From the NCBI RefSeq assembly GCF_000024865.1, contig NC_013595.1, forward strand, positions 9,238,001-9,302,000: DNA of 64,000 nucleotides, in the 5' to 3' direction. Source of the stretch: Streptosporangium roseum DSM 43021. GTDB taxonomy: Bacteria > Actinomycetota > Actinomycetes > Streptosporangiales > Streptosporangiaceae. Position numbers and translations under genes: made by a program. This document shows positions 32,860-41,137 of this stretch, piece after piece. Each line of letters starts with the position of its first letter. Position 1 is the first letter of the stretch. The notes under the pieces are model-generated. The model worked only from the letters and a program-made list of their open reading frames with translations. It was not told where the DNA came from and did not search any database.

Positions 32860-33501
32860 TCAGGCGTCCTCGCCGTCCAGGCGCGGGGAGAACGCGCCGA
32901 AGGGCGGGTCGATAGCCTGGTCCTGATCTCGCAGGTCACGCAGGGAGAGCTCGGCCAGGGTCATCAGGTAACCCGCCTCGGCCGGCCAGATGACCGTCCA
33001 CAGCCAGTTGCCCAGTGCCTCGCCGGCGTAGACCGCCCGGTCCGGGGCGGCGCCGACACACCACAGCGCGGCCGGATGCCCCTTGATCTCGACCTTGGCG
33101 TGCGGCGGCCCCTCGTCGAACCCCGTGCCCGGGTCGGTGCCGTCCAGGCCGGCGAACCCCGCTCCCAGGCCCACCCCCGGCTCCTCGGCGATGATCAACA
33201 GGTCGGCCGGGCCGTGGATGAGCGAGGGACCGGAGAGCGCGATCACGGTGGCCCTGACCCCGCTGCGCTCGTCACCCGCCTCGGCCAGCCCGGTGACCAG
33301 CCAGCCCTGCGGCAGGGGCCACGGCAGCCAGGCGGGGACGAGGGCATTTCGGCTGATCGCCTCTACGGCGGCGGAGGAGGGGCGTCTCGGCGGCTGCAGT
33401 GGCAGGACGTCACCGTGCGGACCACACCGCCAGGCGCTTGACCAAGCGCTCGGCGGACGGAGCGGGCCGAAACACCGCGGGCATACAGGCGCGGCTCTCA
33501 C
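32860..33501 (-). CDS. DUF6758-type conserved actinobacterial protein
   Basis: A 213-residue soluble protein. An N-terminal zinc-ribbon-like pair CPRC (residues 7-10) is followed by Cys and His near 26-29 (WRCGPHG); the rest is alpha/beta with LVPAWLPWPLPQGWLVTG, EEPGVGLGAGFAGLDG and LWTVIWPAEAGYLM, which I recall from the DUF6758 family. Function unknown. GTG 33501 begins at the conserved N-terminus. Divergent from the Nudix gene with 74 bp between starts. Confidence 0.8.
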   Translation of the reverse strand: MRAAPVCPRCFGPLRPPSAWSSAWRCGPHGDVLPLQPPRRPSSAAVEAISRNALVPAWLPWPLPQGWLVTGLAEAGDERSGVRATVIALSGPSLIHGPADLLIIAEEPGVGLGAGFAGLDGTDPGTGFDEGPPHAKVEIKGHPAALWCVGAAPDRAVYAGEALGNWLWTVIWPAEAGYLMTLAELSLRDLRDQDQAIDPPFGAFSPRLDGEDA

Positions 33502-33517
33502 GCCTACCCACGGTGCT

Positions 33518-33528
33518 TTGTCAGTGGC
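33518..33528 (+). promoter_or_regulatory. TTGTCAGTGGC word as in ClpR (RecA-NDp) promoters
   Basis: The 11-mer equals the upstream half of the ClpR-dependent damage-inducible promoter of actinobacteria (TTGTCAGTGGC-N6-TAGGGT). The downstream half here is GTCAAG and does not match, so the assignment is weak. It lies upstream of the Nudix gene. Confidence 0.25.
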
Positions 33529-33575
33529 CCGTCCGTCAAGGGCACACCGCGTTATCGAGCCGTAATCTTATCAAT

Positions 33576-33995
33576 GTGCGTGTAAATTGTGTGGGCGCGA
33601 TCGTCCACGACGGCTCCGGGCGGATGCTTCTCATCCGCCGCGGGCACCCGCCCGGCGAGGGCCTGTGGTCCGTCCCCGGCGGCCGGGTCGAGCCGGGCGA
33701 GCCGGACGCCGAGGCCGTGGTCCGCGAGGTGCTGGAGGAGACCGGCCTGACGGTCACCGCAGGCCGCCTCGCCGGCACCGCCGACCACCTGGGGCCGGGC
33801 GGTCTCGTCTACGAGATCCGCGACTATCTGGCCGAGGTCTCCGGCGGCACGCTCGCCGCCGGGGACGACGCCGTGGACGCCCGGTGGTTCACCCACGAGG
33901 AGCTCGTACGGCTCCCGCTCGCCCCCGGCCTGCTGGAGGCCCTGGTCGAATGGGCGGTCATCGGGCCGGGGTCAGGGTCGAGCGCCACAGCGTGA
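33576..33995 (+). CDS. Nudix hydrolase
   Basis: A 139-residue Nudix protein hydrolysing a nucleoside-diphosphate-linked substrate. The Nudix box is intact: GGRVEPGEPDAEAVVREVLEE shortened here as G(x5)E(x7)REVLEETG, residues about 35-57. The specificity is unknown; the N-terminus (NCVGAIVHD, then LLIRRGHPPGEGLW) is like ADP-ribose and MutT-type enzymes. GTG 33576 lies eight bases after a -10-like TAATCT (33563-33568) with no ribosome site, suggesting a leaderless mRNA. Its 3' end overlaps the convergent propeller-protein gene by 38 bp. Confidence 0.9.
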   Translation: MRVNCVGAIVHDGSGRMLLIRRGHPPGEGLWSVPGGRVEPGEPDAEAVVREVLEETGLTVTAGRLAGTADHLGPGGLVYEIRDYLAEVSGGTLAAGDDAVDARWFTHEELVRLPLAPGLLEALVEWAVIGPGSGSSATA

Positions 33996-36900
33996 GGTGG
34001 TCGGCGTCGTAGGTGGTGGACCTGCCCAGGGCCACGACCTGGCCGCCGGCGACCGCCACCGCGCCGAGCCACTGGGCGCCGTCCCCGCTCAGGCTGCCCT
34101 GGGTGGGGGTGTGGCGCTGCCAGTCCAGCCCGTCCTCGGAGGTCCAGGCCACGCTGTCGCCCTCTCCGGGCGGACCCTGCCAGCCGACCGCCACCACGCC
34201 CTCCTCCGTCGCGGCCAGATCCTGTACGGCGGCCGCCTGGTCGGCGGGGAGCCAGGTGAACTCCCATGTCGTGCCGTTGTCGGCCGAGACCGCGCCGAAG
34301 GCTCGGAGGCCGTCCCCGGTCCGGGCGGTGCCGGCGGCGACGACATGGCCGCCGTGCAGGACCACGTGCCGCAGTCCCGCCGACGTCGCCCCCGGGGGCA
34401 GGACCGGCTTCCGCGCGGTCCAGTCGACCCCGTCCGCCGAGACCCAGACCACGCCGGTCTCGTGGTCCGCGTTACCGGCGCCGCCGACGGCCACATACCC
34501 GGAGGAGGTCGCCGAGACGTCGTGCAGCCGCACCCCGCCGCCGCCGGGGAGCTTGCCCGCCCTGGTGTAGCGCTTCAGATCGGGCGAGAACCACACGACC
34601 GGGACGGTCCCGGCCGGACCGCGGTCCTCACCGGCCAGGACGTAGCCGGACGGGCCCGCGGCGACCGCGTGGGGAGCGAGGTAGTCGTGCTCGGCGGCCG
34701 GGGCGAGGGCGCCCAGGACGGGCACCCTGCGCCAGTTCACGCCGTCGTCGGAGGTGACGAGCAGGGGCTCGGTGGAGGAGGCGTCGGTCATGGTGCTGCC
34801 CGCGGCCAGCCAGCCTCGCCGGCCCTGCGCGACGTCGCCGAGCGCCTGGCGCCGTGAGCCGCCGAGGACCTGCGCCGGGCCACCGGCCGTCCAGTTCTCG
34901 CCGTCCGTGCTGGTCCAGATCCCCGCGTCGCCGGACGCGGCGCCCACGGCGACGAACCTTCCTCCCCCGGCGGCCACCCTGGCGGTCTCGCGGGCGGCCC
35001 GGGCGAGCCCGTCGATCCCGCTCAGCGGGACCGTCCGCGCCTGGCCCCCCTTGGGCGCGGTGATGAGGACCAGGCGGTTGTCCACGTCGGCGGCGCGTTC
35101 GTCGCCGCCGACGACGAGCGTGCCCTCGTCGGAGACGGCGAGCGCCCGCAGCGAACCGGGCATCCGGCCGAGGTCGGTGGACTTGCTCCAGTCGTGGCCA
35201 TCCTTGCTGGTGTAGACGGCATAGCGTTCGAACCCGGACTCGGTGATGGCGGCCACCCCGCCCGGGGAGGAGGCCAGGCGCTTGACGCCCGAGCCGTCGG
35301 GGGCCAGGCCGCCGATGGTGCCGCACCGGGCCCAGTCGGCGCCCTGGGGCGAGCAGTAGACCTCCACCTCGTCCTTGTCGCTGTGCCGCCGGGTGGGGAC
35401 GAGCACGAACCCGTCGGCGGCCACGGCCAGCACGCCCGGCCCGGGGACGACGGCCGCCTGCGACGCCTCGGTCCGCAGCCAGGTCCTGCCCCCGTCGGCC
35501 GAGCGCGCGATGGCCGGGGCGGACCGGCCCGGGGCCGGGTCTCCCAGCGCCACCACGGCGTCGCCCTTGGCGGCGACCGTCTTGAGACCCCGGGTTCCGT
35601 CCGGCAGACCGCCCTCCCCGGCGGTCACCCGCTCCCAGCCCCGCTCGTCGGACAAGACCCAGGCGACGGCTCCGGTGGTGCCGTCCGGGAGTACGGTCGT
35701 GCCCACCGCGACGAAGCCCGAGGAGGTCCTGGCCAGGTCCATGATCTTGTCCCCGGCCGCGAAGGCGCCCAGCAGACCGGGGTCCACCGCGTTCCAGCTG
35801 TGGCCGTCGGCGCTGGTCCACAGGCCGCGTCCGGCGCCGAGCAGGTCGTTCCCCGCGGCCAGCCAGCGGCCGTCGCCGCCCGCCACCAGCCCCACCGTGG
35901 CCGGCCCCGTCCCGTATCCCACCGGCCCGGTCACCTTGCCGAGCCGCCAGGTGTCGCCCCCGTCCGGGGAGACCAGGAACAGCGGCCTGGGGACCGGGCT
36001 GGTGGTGTCGCTGCCGACGGCGACCATGACGGTGCCCACCGAGGCGACGGCGTTGAGCACCTGGCTCGATCCGTCGCCGCCGACGCCGGGCGGCGGCACG
36101 AAGTTCGCGTCCCCCGAGTGCACCTCGTCGCCGACCAGCCGGAGTCCGGTGGTGAAGGGGCCGCTCACCCACCCCCACAGCACCAGGCCACCGCCGACCG
36201 TGACGGTCAGGACCAGGACCATGAGGAAGGGGATCACCAGGCCACGGCCGCGCCTGCGCCTGGTCGGGCTGGAGCGGCGCATGGCGGAGGGCGCGGGGGC
36301 GCCGCGATGGTGCCGCCCGCCGTTCGGCCCCCGCCTGCCGGGCGGGCCCTGGGCCACCAGCAGGTCCGGACGGGCCGGCCGGCCCTCCGGAGGCCGTCCC
36401 ACCCGGCGTACCGGCTCGAAGTCGTCCTGAGCCGGTACGGCGGGCCGGCCGGGCCCCGGTTCCGGTGTCGCGGGCATCTCGGCCCCGACCCGGATCCCGT
36501 CGTCTGACCCGTACGGCTCGTCATGGGAACCATGGGCCTCGTCGTGGGAGCCGTACCTCTCGCCCCGGGAGCCGTACGGCTCGTCATGGGAACCGTAGGC
36601 CTCGTCGTGGGACCCGTACCTTTCGCCCCGGGAGCCGTACGGCTCGTCATGGGAACCGTAGGCCTCGTCGTGGGAGCCGTACCTCTCGCCCCGGGAGCCG
36701 TACGGCTCGTCAGGGGGGTCGTGCGGCGGTTCGGGGGCGGCCGGAGGGGCGGGCCGCGTCTCGTCCCTGCTTTCGCGGGGCGGCCCGGAGGCGACCAGCA
36801 GGTCCGGCCGGGGGCGTTTGCCGGGCTCGTGCGACAGGTCGGAGGCGACCGGGGGCCGGTTCTCGCCGCCGGGACGGCGGGGCGGCCCGGAGGCGACCAG

Positions 36901-37395
36901 CAGGTCCGGGCGGGGCGGGCGGCCGGGCGGGATGTCCTCGTGCCCTGCCCCGGAAGCCCGGCCGCCGGCGGCCGGGTGATCGTCGCCGGGAGGGCGGTCC
37001 GGCGGGTCGCCGGAGGCGCGGCCGGGCGCGGAGGCGGAGTCGGAGGGCCGGCCGGGCGCGGGGGCGTAGGGCTGGTCCGGAGTGGAGGGCCGGCCGGGGG
37101 TGGAGGCGTAGGGCTGGGTGTGGGGGCGGCGGCGTTCGCCGCCCAGGCCCTCGGGACGGGCCTGGAGGGGCTCGCCGTCGTCCGGAGTGGGCGAGGCGAA
37201 CGGCGGGAGCATCCAGGGAGAGGCCAGCGGGAGGCCCCGGGGGCTGTCGTCGGACGGGCCGGGCGGGGAGTGCTGGATCGTCGGCGGGGACTCCTGGGGC
37301 TCCTGGGACCCGGCCGGGGGTGTCGTGTCGTCGCGGAGACCGCCGTCGTCCGCCGGCCACTCTCGCGAGCGCGGGTCGTGGGGGCCCGAGGCCAC
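33958..37395 (-). CDS. Large membrane protein: disordered repeat region plus outer beta-propeller-like domain
   Basis: A 1145-residue protein. Residues 1 to about 395 are Pro/Arg/Asp-rich and disordered, with three copies of RPDLLVA(S/Q)GPP and about ten heptads YGS(H/R/D)xE; one membrane helix follows (LVIPFLMVLVLTVTVGGGLVLW). The remaining 720 residues are outside the cell and contain many Asp-box/BNR-like turns (SPDGGDTWR, SADGHSW, STDGENW, SADGVDW, SEDGLDW), consistent with one or two beta-propellers. GTG 37395 has AGGAGG eight bases upstream; GTG 37404 overlaps that site. No sialidase catalytic residues are evident. Function unknown; perhaps a sensor or wall-binding protein. Confidence 0.8.
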   Translation of the reverse strand: MASGPHDPRSREWPADDGGLRDDTTPPAGSQEPQESPPTIQHSPPGPSDDSPRGLPLASPWMLPPFASPTPDDGEPLQARPEGLGGERRRPHTQPYASTPGRPSTPDQPYAPAPGRPSDSASAPGRASGDPPDRPPGDDHPAAGGRASGAGHEDIPPGRPPRPDLLVASGPPRRPGGENRPPVASDLSHEPGKRPRPDLLVASGPPRESRDETRPAPPAAPEPPHDPPDEPYGSRGERYGSHDEAYGSHDEPYGSRGERYGSHDEAYGSHDEPYGSRGERYGSHDEAHGSHDEPYGSDDGIRVGAEMPATPEPGPGRPAVPAQDDFEPVRRVGRPPEGRPARPDLLVAQGPPGRRGPNGGRHHRGAPAPSAMRRSSPTRRRRGRGLVIPFLMVLVLTVTVGGGLVLWGWVSGPFTTGLRLVGDEVHSGDANFVPPPGVGGDGSSQVLNAVASVGTVMVAVGSDTTSPVPRPLFLVSPDGGDTWRLGKVTGPVGYGTGPATVGLVAGGDGRWLAAGNDLLGAGRGLWTSADGHSWNAVDPGLLGAFAAGDKIMDLARTSSGFVAVGTTVLPDGTTGAVAWVLSDERGWERVTAGEGGLPDGTRGLKTVAAKGDAVVALGDPAPGRSAPAIARSADGGRTWLRTEASQAAVVPGPGVLAVAADGFVLVPTRRHSDKDEVEVYCSPQGADWARCGTIGGLAPDGSGVKRLASSPGGVAAITESGFERYAVYTSKDGHDWSKSTDLGRMPGSLRALAVSDEGTLVVGGDERAADVDNRLVLITAPKGGQARTVPLSGIDGLARAARETARVAAGGGRFVAVGAASGDAGIWTSTDGENWTAGGPAQVLGGSRRQALGDVAQGRRGWLAAGSTMTDASSTEPLLVTSDDGVNWRRVPVLGALAPAAEHDYLAPHAVAAGPSGYVLAGEDRGPAGTVPVVWFSPDLKRYTRAGKLPGGGGVRLHDVSATSSGYVAVGGAGNADHETGVVWVSADGVDWTARKPVLPPGATSAGLRHVVLHGGHVVAAGTARTGDGLRAFGAVSADNGTTWEFTWLPADQAAAVQDLAATEEGVVAVGWQGPPGEGDSVAWTSEDGLDWQRHTPTQGSLSGDGAQWLGAVAVAGGQVVALGRSTTYDADHLTLWRSTLTPAR
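36511..36710. repeat. 63-bp in-gene tandem repeat built from 21-bp subunits
   Basis: Units begin at 36511, 36574 and 36637 with a partial fourth at 36700. Each 63-bp unit encodes three heptads YGSHDEP/YGSHDEA/YGSRGER in the cytoplasmic part of the large membrane protein. Copies are nearly identical, so repeat number may vary between strains. Confidence 0.93.
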
Positions 37396-37538
37396 GCTCA
37401 GCACCTCCTGTAGGAAGCCCGTTTGCGCCCGGGGCCACCACCCCGGACCGTTCCAGTCGTCTCCGTGACACTCTGCCGCAACCCCCTATGGGAGCGGCAA
37501 ATCGCACGCGACCCTACTACTACCCCGTTCTGTCGGAA

Positions 37539-37704
37539 CGATCACCTGCCACCGGCCGGGTGATCGAGGCTTGGCCGTACACAGTCAAGAGCAACACGTC
37601 GGAGCCGCGATGACGAGACCTCTCTAGTCAGATTTATCGCGCCAGCGCCGGAATTATCACTGTTTGACGCTGTAATTCCGAGATCGCTGTCCACGGTGTG
37701 GACA
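37539..37704. promoter_or_regulatory. Three inverted repeats in the 420-bp gap before the secreted-protein gene
   Basis: The gap 37396-37815 contains no gene. It holds CGATCACC/GGTGATCG (37539-37546 and 37559-37566), CGGAATTA/TAATTCCG (37649-37656 and 37673-37680) and TGTCCAC/GTGGACA (37688-37694 and 37698-37704). They are suited to operator sites for the divergent genes on either side; no known regulator box is matched. Confidence 0.4.
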
Positions 37705-37815
37705 CCGCCGCCGGTTCCCGCGCGGATTCCGTCCTTGTGCGGATTAGTTCACAGACGCCCGCGTCCGGCGGGCGTACACCTGAGGGGAGGAAACCACCAC
37801 CCCAGGGAGCAGACG

Positions 37816-38490
37816 ATGAAACGGCTGGGGCCCGTCCACACACTGGCGGCCGGAGCGGCGACAGCGGTCGCACTCGGCGCGCTCAGCGTCATCACCACAC
37901 CGGCGGCGCGGAACGTCCCCGCCGAGGCGGTCGGGACCGCCCCGCAGGCGCGGGCCGCCTCGCGGACACCGGCCGCCCCGCAGGCCACCCCCGAGGCCAC
38001 CAGGACCGCCAGGCCCACGCCCGCGAAGGCCGACTACGCCGGGCGGGTCAGGGGCAACGGCGGGCTCATCGCCATCTCCGTCCGCGACGGCAAGGCGATC
38101 GGCTACTTCTGCGACGGCAGGACCGAGGCCTGGCTCCGGGGCAGGGCCGCCGACGGCAGGGTCCTGCTGTCCGGGCCGGGCGGCGCCTCCGTCGTGGCCC
38201 GGCTCGGCGGGGGCCGGGCGTCCGGGGAGCTGGAGTTCGGCGGCAGGCGGTGGGACTTCGGCGCGCCCACCGTGAAGAAGCCCTCCGGGCTCTACCGGGC
38301 CAGCGCGGTCGTCCGCGGGGCGAAGGTACGGGCCGGCTGGATCTATCTGGACGACGGCAGCCGGGTCGGGCTGACCCTCGTCGACGGCGCGCCCGCCGAT
38401 GTGGCGATCCCGGAGCCGGGCGGGAACGCGACCGTCAACGGCCAGGTGGTCGACCCCAAGGACGTCGACGAGTTCATTGGAGAGTTCTGA
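37816..38490 (+). CDS. Secreted protein of unknown function, partner of DUF6529
   Basis: A 224-residue protein with an N-terminal export signal (VHTLAAGAATAVALGALSV), an Ala/Thr/Pro linker of about 45 residues, and a beta-rich domain with GNGGLIAISVRDGKAIGYFCDG, VLLSGPGG, YRASAVVRGAKVRAGWIYLD and a terminal DVDEFIGEF. ATG 37816 follows AGGGAGCAGACG. Its stop overlaps the start of the next gene (TGATG), so the two are coupled. I do not recognise a named domain. Confidence 0.75.
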   Translation: MKRLGPVHTLAAGAATAVALGALSVITTPAARNVPAEAVGTAPQARAASRTPAAPQATPEATRTARPTPAKADYAGRVRGNGGLIAISVRDGKAIGYFCDGRTEAWLRGRAADGRVLLSGPGGASVVARLGGGRASGELEFGGRRWDFGAPTVKKPSGLYRASAVVRGAKVRAGWIYLDDGSRVGLTLVDGAPADVAIPEPGGNATVNGQVVDPKDVDEFIGEF

Positions 38491-39050
38491 TGGCTGACAC
38501 TCAGGTCTCGCAGGTCCCCCGGAGGCAGAACCTCGCCCCGCTGCTCATGCCGCTCGCCGTGGGCGGCCTGATCGCCGTCGGGCTGGGCGTGTACGGCCGC
38601 GTCCACCTGCCCACCGGGTACGCGATCGGCCCGGCCGGCTTCTCCGGGCCGCTGGCCATGAAGGCCTGGCTCACGACCGGAGCGTTCGTGCTGGCAGTGG
38701 TCCAGCTTCTCTCGGCCCTGGTCATGTGGGGCCGGATCAGGCTGGAGGCGCCGTGGATCGGCACCCTGCACCGCTGGTCGGGCCGGGCGGCGTTCCTGCT
38801 GACGGTCCCGGTGGCGTTCCACTGCCTGTACGCGCTGGGCGCCCAGTTCGACGCGCCCCGGGTGATGATCCACTCGCTGCTGGGCTGCTTCTTCTACGGC
38901 GTGTTCACGGCGAAGATGCTGGCGCTGCCCAGGCGGGGGCTGCCCGGCTGGACCCTCCCGGTGCTGGGCGGGCTGACGTTCACCGCTCTGACCGGGCTCT
39001 GGCTGACCTCGTCGCTGTGGTTCTTCACCACGATCGGGATCACGCTGTAG
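38490..39050 (+). CDS. DUF6529-type four-helix membrane protein, cytochrome b561-like
   Basis: A 186-residue protein with five hydrophobic segments. His residues at the ends of helices (LHRWSGRAAF, VAFHCLYALG, IHSLLGCFFYG) resemble the paired axial ligands of cytochrome b561-type proteins, so heme b binding is possible. I place it in the actinobacterial DUF6529 family with moderate certainty. It starts inside the stop of the secreted-protein gene. The pair might move electrons between the membrane and the outer protein; this is inference. It ends 11 bp inside the convergent lyase gene. Confidence 0.7.
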   Translation: MADTQVSQVPRRQNLAPLLMPLAVGGLIAVGLGVYGRVHLPTGYAIGPAGFSGPLAMKAWLTTGAFVLAVVQLLSALVMWGRIRLEAPWIGTLHRWSGRAAFLLTVPVAFHCLYALGAQFDAPRVMIHSLLGCFFYGVFTAKMLALPRRGLPGWTLPVLGGLTFTALTGLWLTSSLWFFTTIGITL

Positions 39051-39981
39051 GCGGCGTGAAGGCGGTGGTGCGCCCGAGGCTCGCCGCCCTGCCCTTGGCC
39101 GCCACCACCAGCGCCATCTTCCTGGACGCCTCGTCGATCATCTCGTCGCCGAGCATGACCGCGCCGCGCTTCTCGACCGTCGTGTAGTACTCGTACGCGT
39201 CGAGGATCAGCTCGGCGCGGTCGTAGTCCTCCTGGGACGGCGAGAACACCTCGTTGGCGGCCTCGACCTGGGTGGGGTGGAGCACCCACTTGCCGTCGAA
39301 ACCGAGCGCCGCGGCCCGTCCGGCCACCCGGCGGTAGCCGTCCAGATCCTTGATCGCCAGGTAGGGGCCGTCGATGGCCTGCAGGTCGTGGGTGCGGGCG
39401 GCCATCAGGATGCGCATCAGGATGTAGTGGTAGGCGTCGCCCTCGGTGTAGCCGGGAGGCTGCTCGCCGACCACCAGGGTCCGCATGTTGATCGAGGCCA
39501 TGAAGTCGGCGGGGCCGAAGACCAGCGTCTCCAGGCGCCTGGAGGAGCCGGCGATGGCGTCCACGTTGACCAGGCCCCGGGCGTTCTCGATCTGGGCCTC
39601 GATGCCGATCCCGCCGACCTCCAGGCCGTTGGCCTTCTCGATCTGGGTGAGCAGCGTGTCGAGCCAGACCACCTGGGTCGGGTCCTCCACCTTGGGCAGC
39701 ATCAGGCAGTCGAGGAACTCCCCCGCGCCCTCCACGACCTCGATGACGTCCCGGTAGGTCCACTGCGTGCCCAGGTCGTTGACCCGCACGACCCGCGTCT
39801 TGCCGGACCAGTCGCCCTCGCGCAGGGCCGCCACGATGTTCTTGCGCGCCCCCTCCTTGGCGAGCGGCGCGACGGAGTCCTCCAGGTCGAGGAAGACCTC
39901 GTCGGCGGGCAGGCCCTGGGCCTTCTCCAGGAAGCGGGGGTTGCTGCCCGGCACCGCCAGGCACGAACGTCGCGAGCGCAT
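39040..39981 (-). CDS. HpcH/HpaI aldolase / CitE-like CoA lyase
   Basis: A 313-residue TIM-barrel of the CitE-like family (malyl-CoA or related beta-hydroxyacyl-CoA lyases). Landmarks: SCLAVPGSNPRFLEKA at the start, DEVFLDLEDSVAP (metal-binding Asp), CLMLPKVEDP, GIEAQIENARGL (metal-binding Glu), VFGPADFMAS and KWVLHPTQVEAAN. Closest in style to the L-malyl-CoA/beta-methylmalyl-CoA lyases of actinobacteria; the exact substrate is not certain. ATG 39981 begins the conserved region; GTG 39987 is also possible. Confidence 0.86.
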   Translation of the reverse strand: MRSRRSCLAVPGSNPRFLEKAQGLPADEVFLDLEDSVAPLAKEGARKNIVAALREGDWSGKTRVVRVNDLGTQWTYRDVIEVVEGAGEFLDCLMLPKVEDPTQVVWLDTLLTQIEKANGLEVGGIGIEAQIENARGLVNVDAIAGSSRRLETLVFGPADFMASINMRTLVVGEQPPGYTEGDAYHYILMRILMAARTHDLQAIDGPYLAIKDLDGYRRVAGRAAALGFDGKWVLHPTQVEAANEVFSPSQEDYDRAELILDAYEYYTTVEKRGAVMLGDEMIDEASRKMALVVAAKGRAASLGRTTAFTPPTA

Positions 39982-40140
39982 GGCCACACGCTAGCGGCCG
40001 TCCCGTCCCTCGCGACAGGCCGGGCCGGGCTATGGCGCCCATACAAAGAGCGCGCCCCGTTCTTGGCGCCGATCTCGTACGACCCCTGACCGATTTGTCC
40101 GAACAATGGATGCCAAGCATCGGTAAGGGAGACATTCACC

Positions 40141-40710
40141 ATGGCAAACGCTTCTCCGGTGGCCCGGCCCGCCGTACTGTCCGACCTCATCCCGGGCTCC
40201 CGCGTCCGCGACCTCGCGCTCGTGGCCGGCGGCGCGGCCCTGACCGGCCTGGCCGCGCAGCTCACCTTCCCCATGTGGCCCGTCCCGGTCACCGGCCAGA
40301 CCTTCGCCGTCGTGCTGGTCGGCGCGGCGCTCGGGATGAACCGCGCGGCGCTGAGCATGGCCCTCTACATGCTCGTCGGCGTCGCGGGCGTCCCGTGGTT
40401 CCAGGGCGGCACCTCCGGCCTCGGCGGTCCCACCATCGGCTACGTCATCGGCTTCATCGCCGCCGCCGCCATCGTCGGCAGGCTCGCCGAGCGCGGTGGC
40501 GACCGCACCGTCCTGCGAACGGCCGGCACGATGGTCCTCGGCAACCTGACGATCTACGCCTTCGGCCTGCCGGTCCTCATGGCCGGCACCGGGCTGGGCC
40601 TCGGCGGGGCGCTCGCGGCGGGCGTGATCCCCTTCCTGGCCGGCGACGCCCTCAAGATCGCTGTCGCGGCCGGCCTGCTGCCGGCGGCGTGGAAGCTCTC
40701 CGGCCGCTGA
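40141..40710 (+). CDS. bioY: Biotin transporter BioY
   Basis: A 189-residue, six-helix S-component for biotin uptake. Family motifs: PMWPVPVTGQTFAVVLVGAALG, VAGVPWFQGGTSGLGGPTIGY shortened here as VPWFQGG and GPTIGY, and FLAGDALKIAVA near the end. No EcfA or EcfT genes are adjacent, so it works alone or with shared energising subunits. ATG 40141 has GGGAG nine bases upstream. A long hairpin follows the stop. BioY genes in actinobacteria are often controlled by biotin repressors, but I see no clear operator. Confidence 0.93.
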   Translation: MANASPVARPAVLSDLIPGSRVRDLALVAGGAALTGLAAQLTFPMWPVPVTGQTFAVVLVGAALGMNRAALSMALYMLVGVAGVPWFQGGTSGLGGPTIGYVIGFIAAAAIVGRLAERGGDRTVLRTAGTMVLGNLTIYAFGLPVLMAGTGLGLGGALAAGVIPFLAGDALKIAVAAGLLPAAWKLSGR

Positions 40711-40722
40711 TCCGGTGACCGC

Positions 40723-40762
40723 GTACGGCCCGCGCCTCCGATCCGGGAGGCGCGGGCCGTAC
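40723..40762 (+). terminator. Long hairpin downstream of bioY
   Basis: GTACGGCCCGCGCCTCC (40723-40739) pairs with GGAGGCGCGGGCCGTAC (40746-40762) over 17 bp with a 6-nt loop, without a T-run. It ends 9 bp before the next ATG. Confidence 0.82.
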
Positions 40763-40771
40763 ATTCGTCTC

Positions 40772-41137
40772 ATGGGTGTGATCGAAGAGGGCGCCAAGAA
40801 GTCGGGGGTCCTGTGGCTTTCGCTGGACCGGCCCCGGCTGGCCTGGCACGCCTGGCACGACGGCGCGATCTACGTGGTCACCGGCGGCGGCGAGCAGTCG
40901 CTGCCCGGCCTCGCCGGGTCCGGCGAGGTCCAGGTGACGCTCCGGAGCAAGGACAACGGCGGCCGGCTGGTCGTCTTCGACGCCTCCGTCGAGGTGGTGG
41001 ACCAGGCGGAGGCCGCCGAGGCGGTGGCCGCGCTCGCCAAGGAGCGGCTCAACGCCGTCGACGGCGCGGGCCTGACGGCCCGCTGGGCCGCCCGGTCGCA
41101 GGTGGTACGGCTCACCCCGCGCGAACCGGCTCCCTGA
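40772..41137 (+). CDS. Small conserved protein, possible split-barrel fold
   Basis: A 121-residue protein (LWLSLDRPRLAWHAWHDGAIYVV, shortened as LDRPRLAWHAWHD; VQVTLRSKDNGGRLV; AVAALAKERLN). The pattern of strands and the final helix recall the FMN-binding split barrel of pyridoxamine-phosphate-oxidase-like proteins, but no cofactor motif is clear. ATG 40772 follows the bioY terminator by 9 bp, so the mRNA may be leaderless. It overlaps the convergent EamA gene by 26 bp. Confidence 0.65.
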   Translation: MGVIEEGAKKSGVLWLSLDRPRLAWHAWHDGAIYVVTGGGEQSLPGLAGSGEVQVTLRSKDNGGRLVVFDASVEVVDQAEAAEAVAALAKERLNAVDGAGLTARWAARSQVVRLTPREPAP

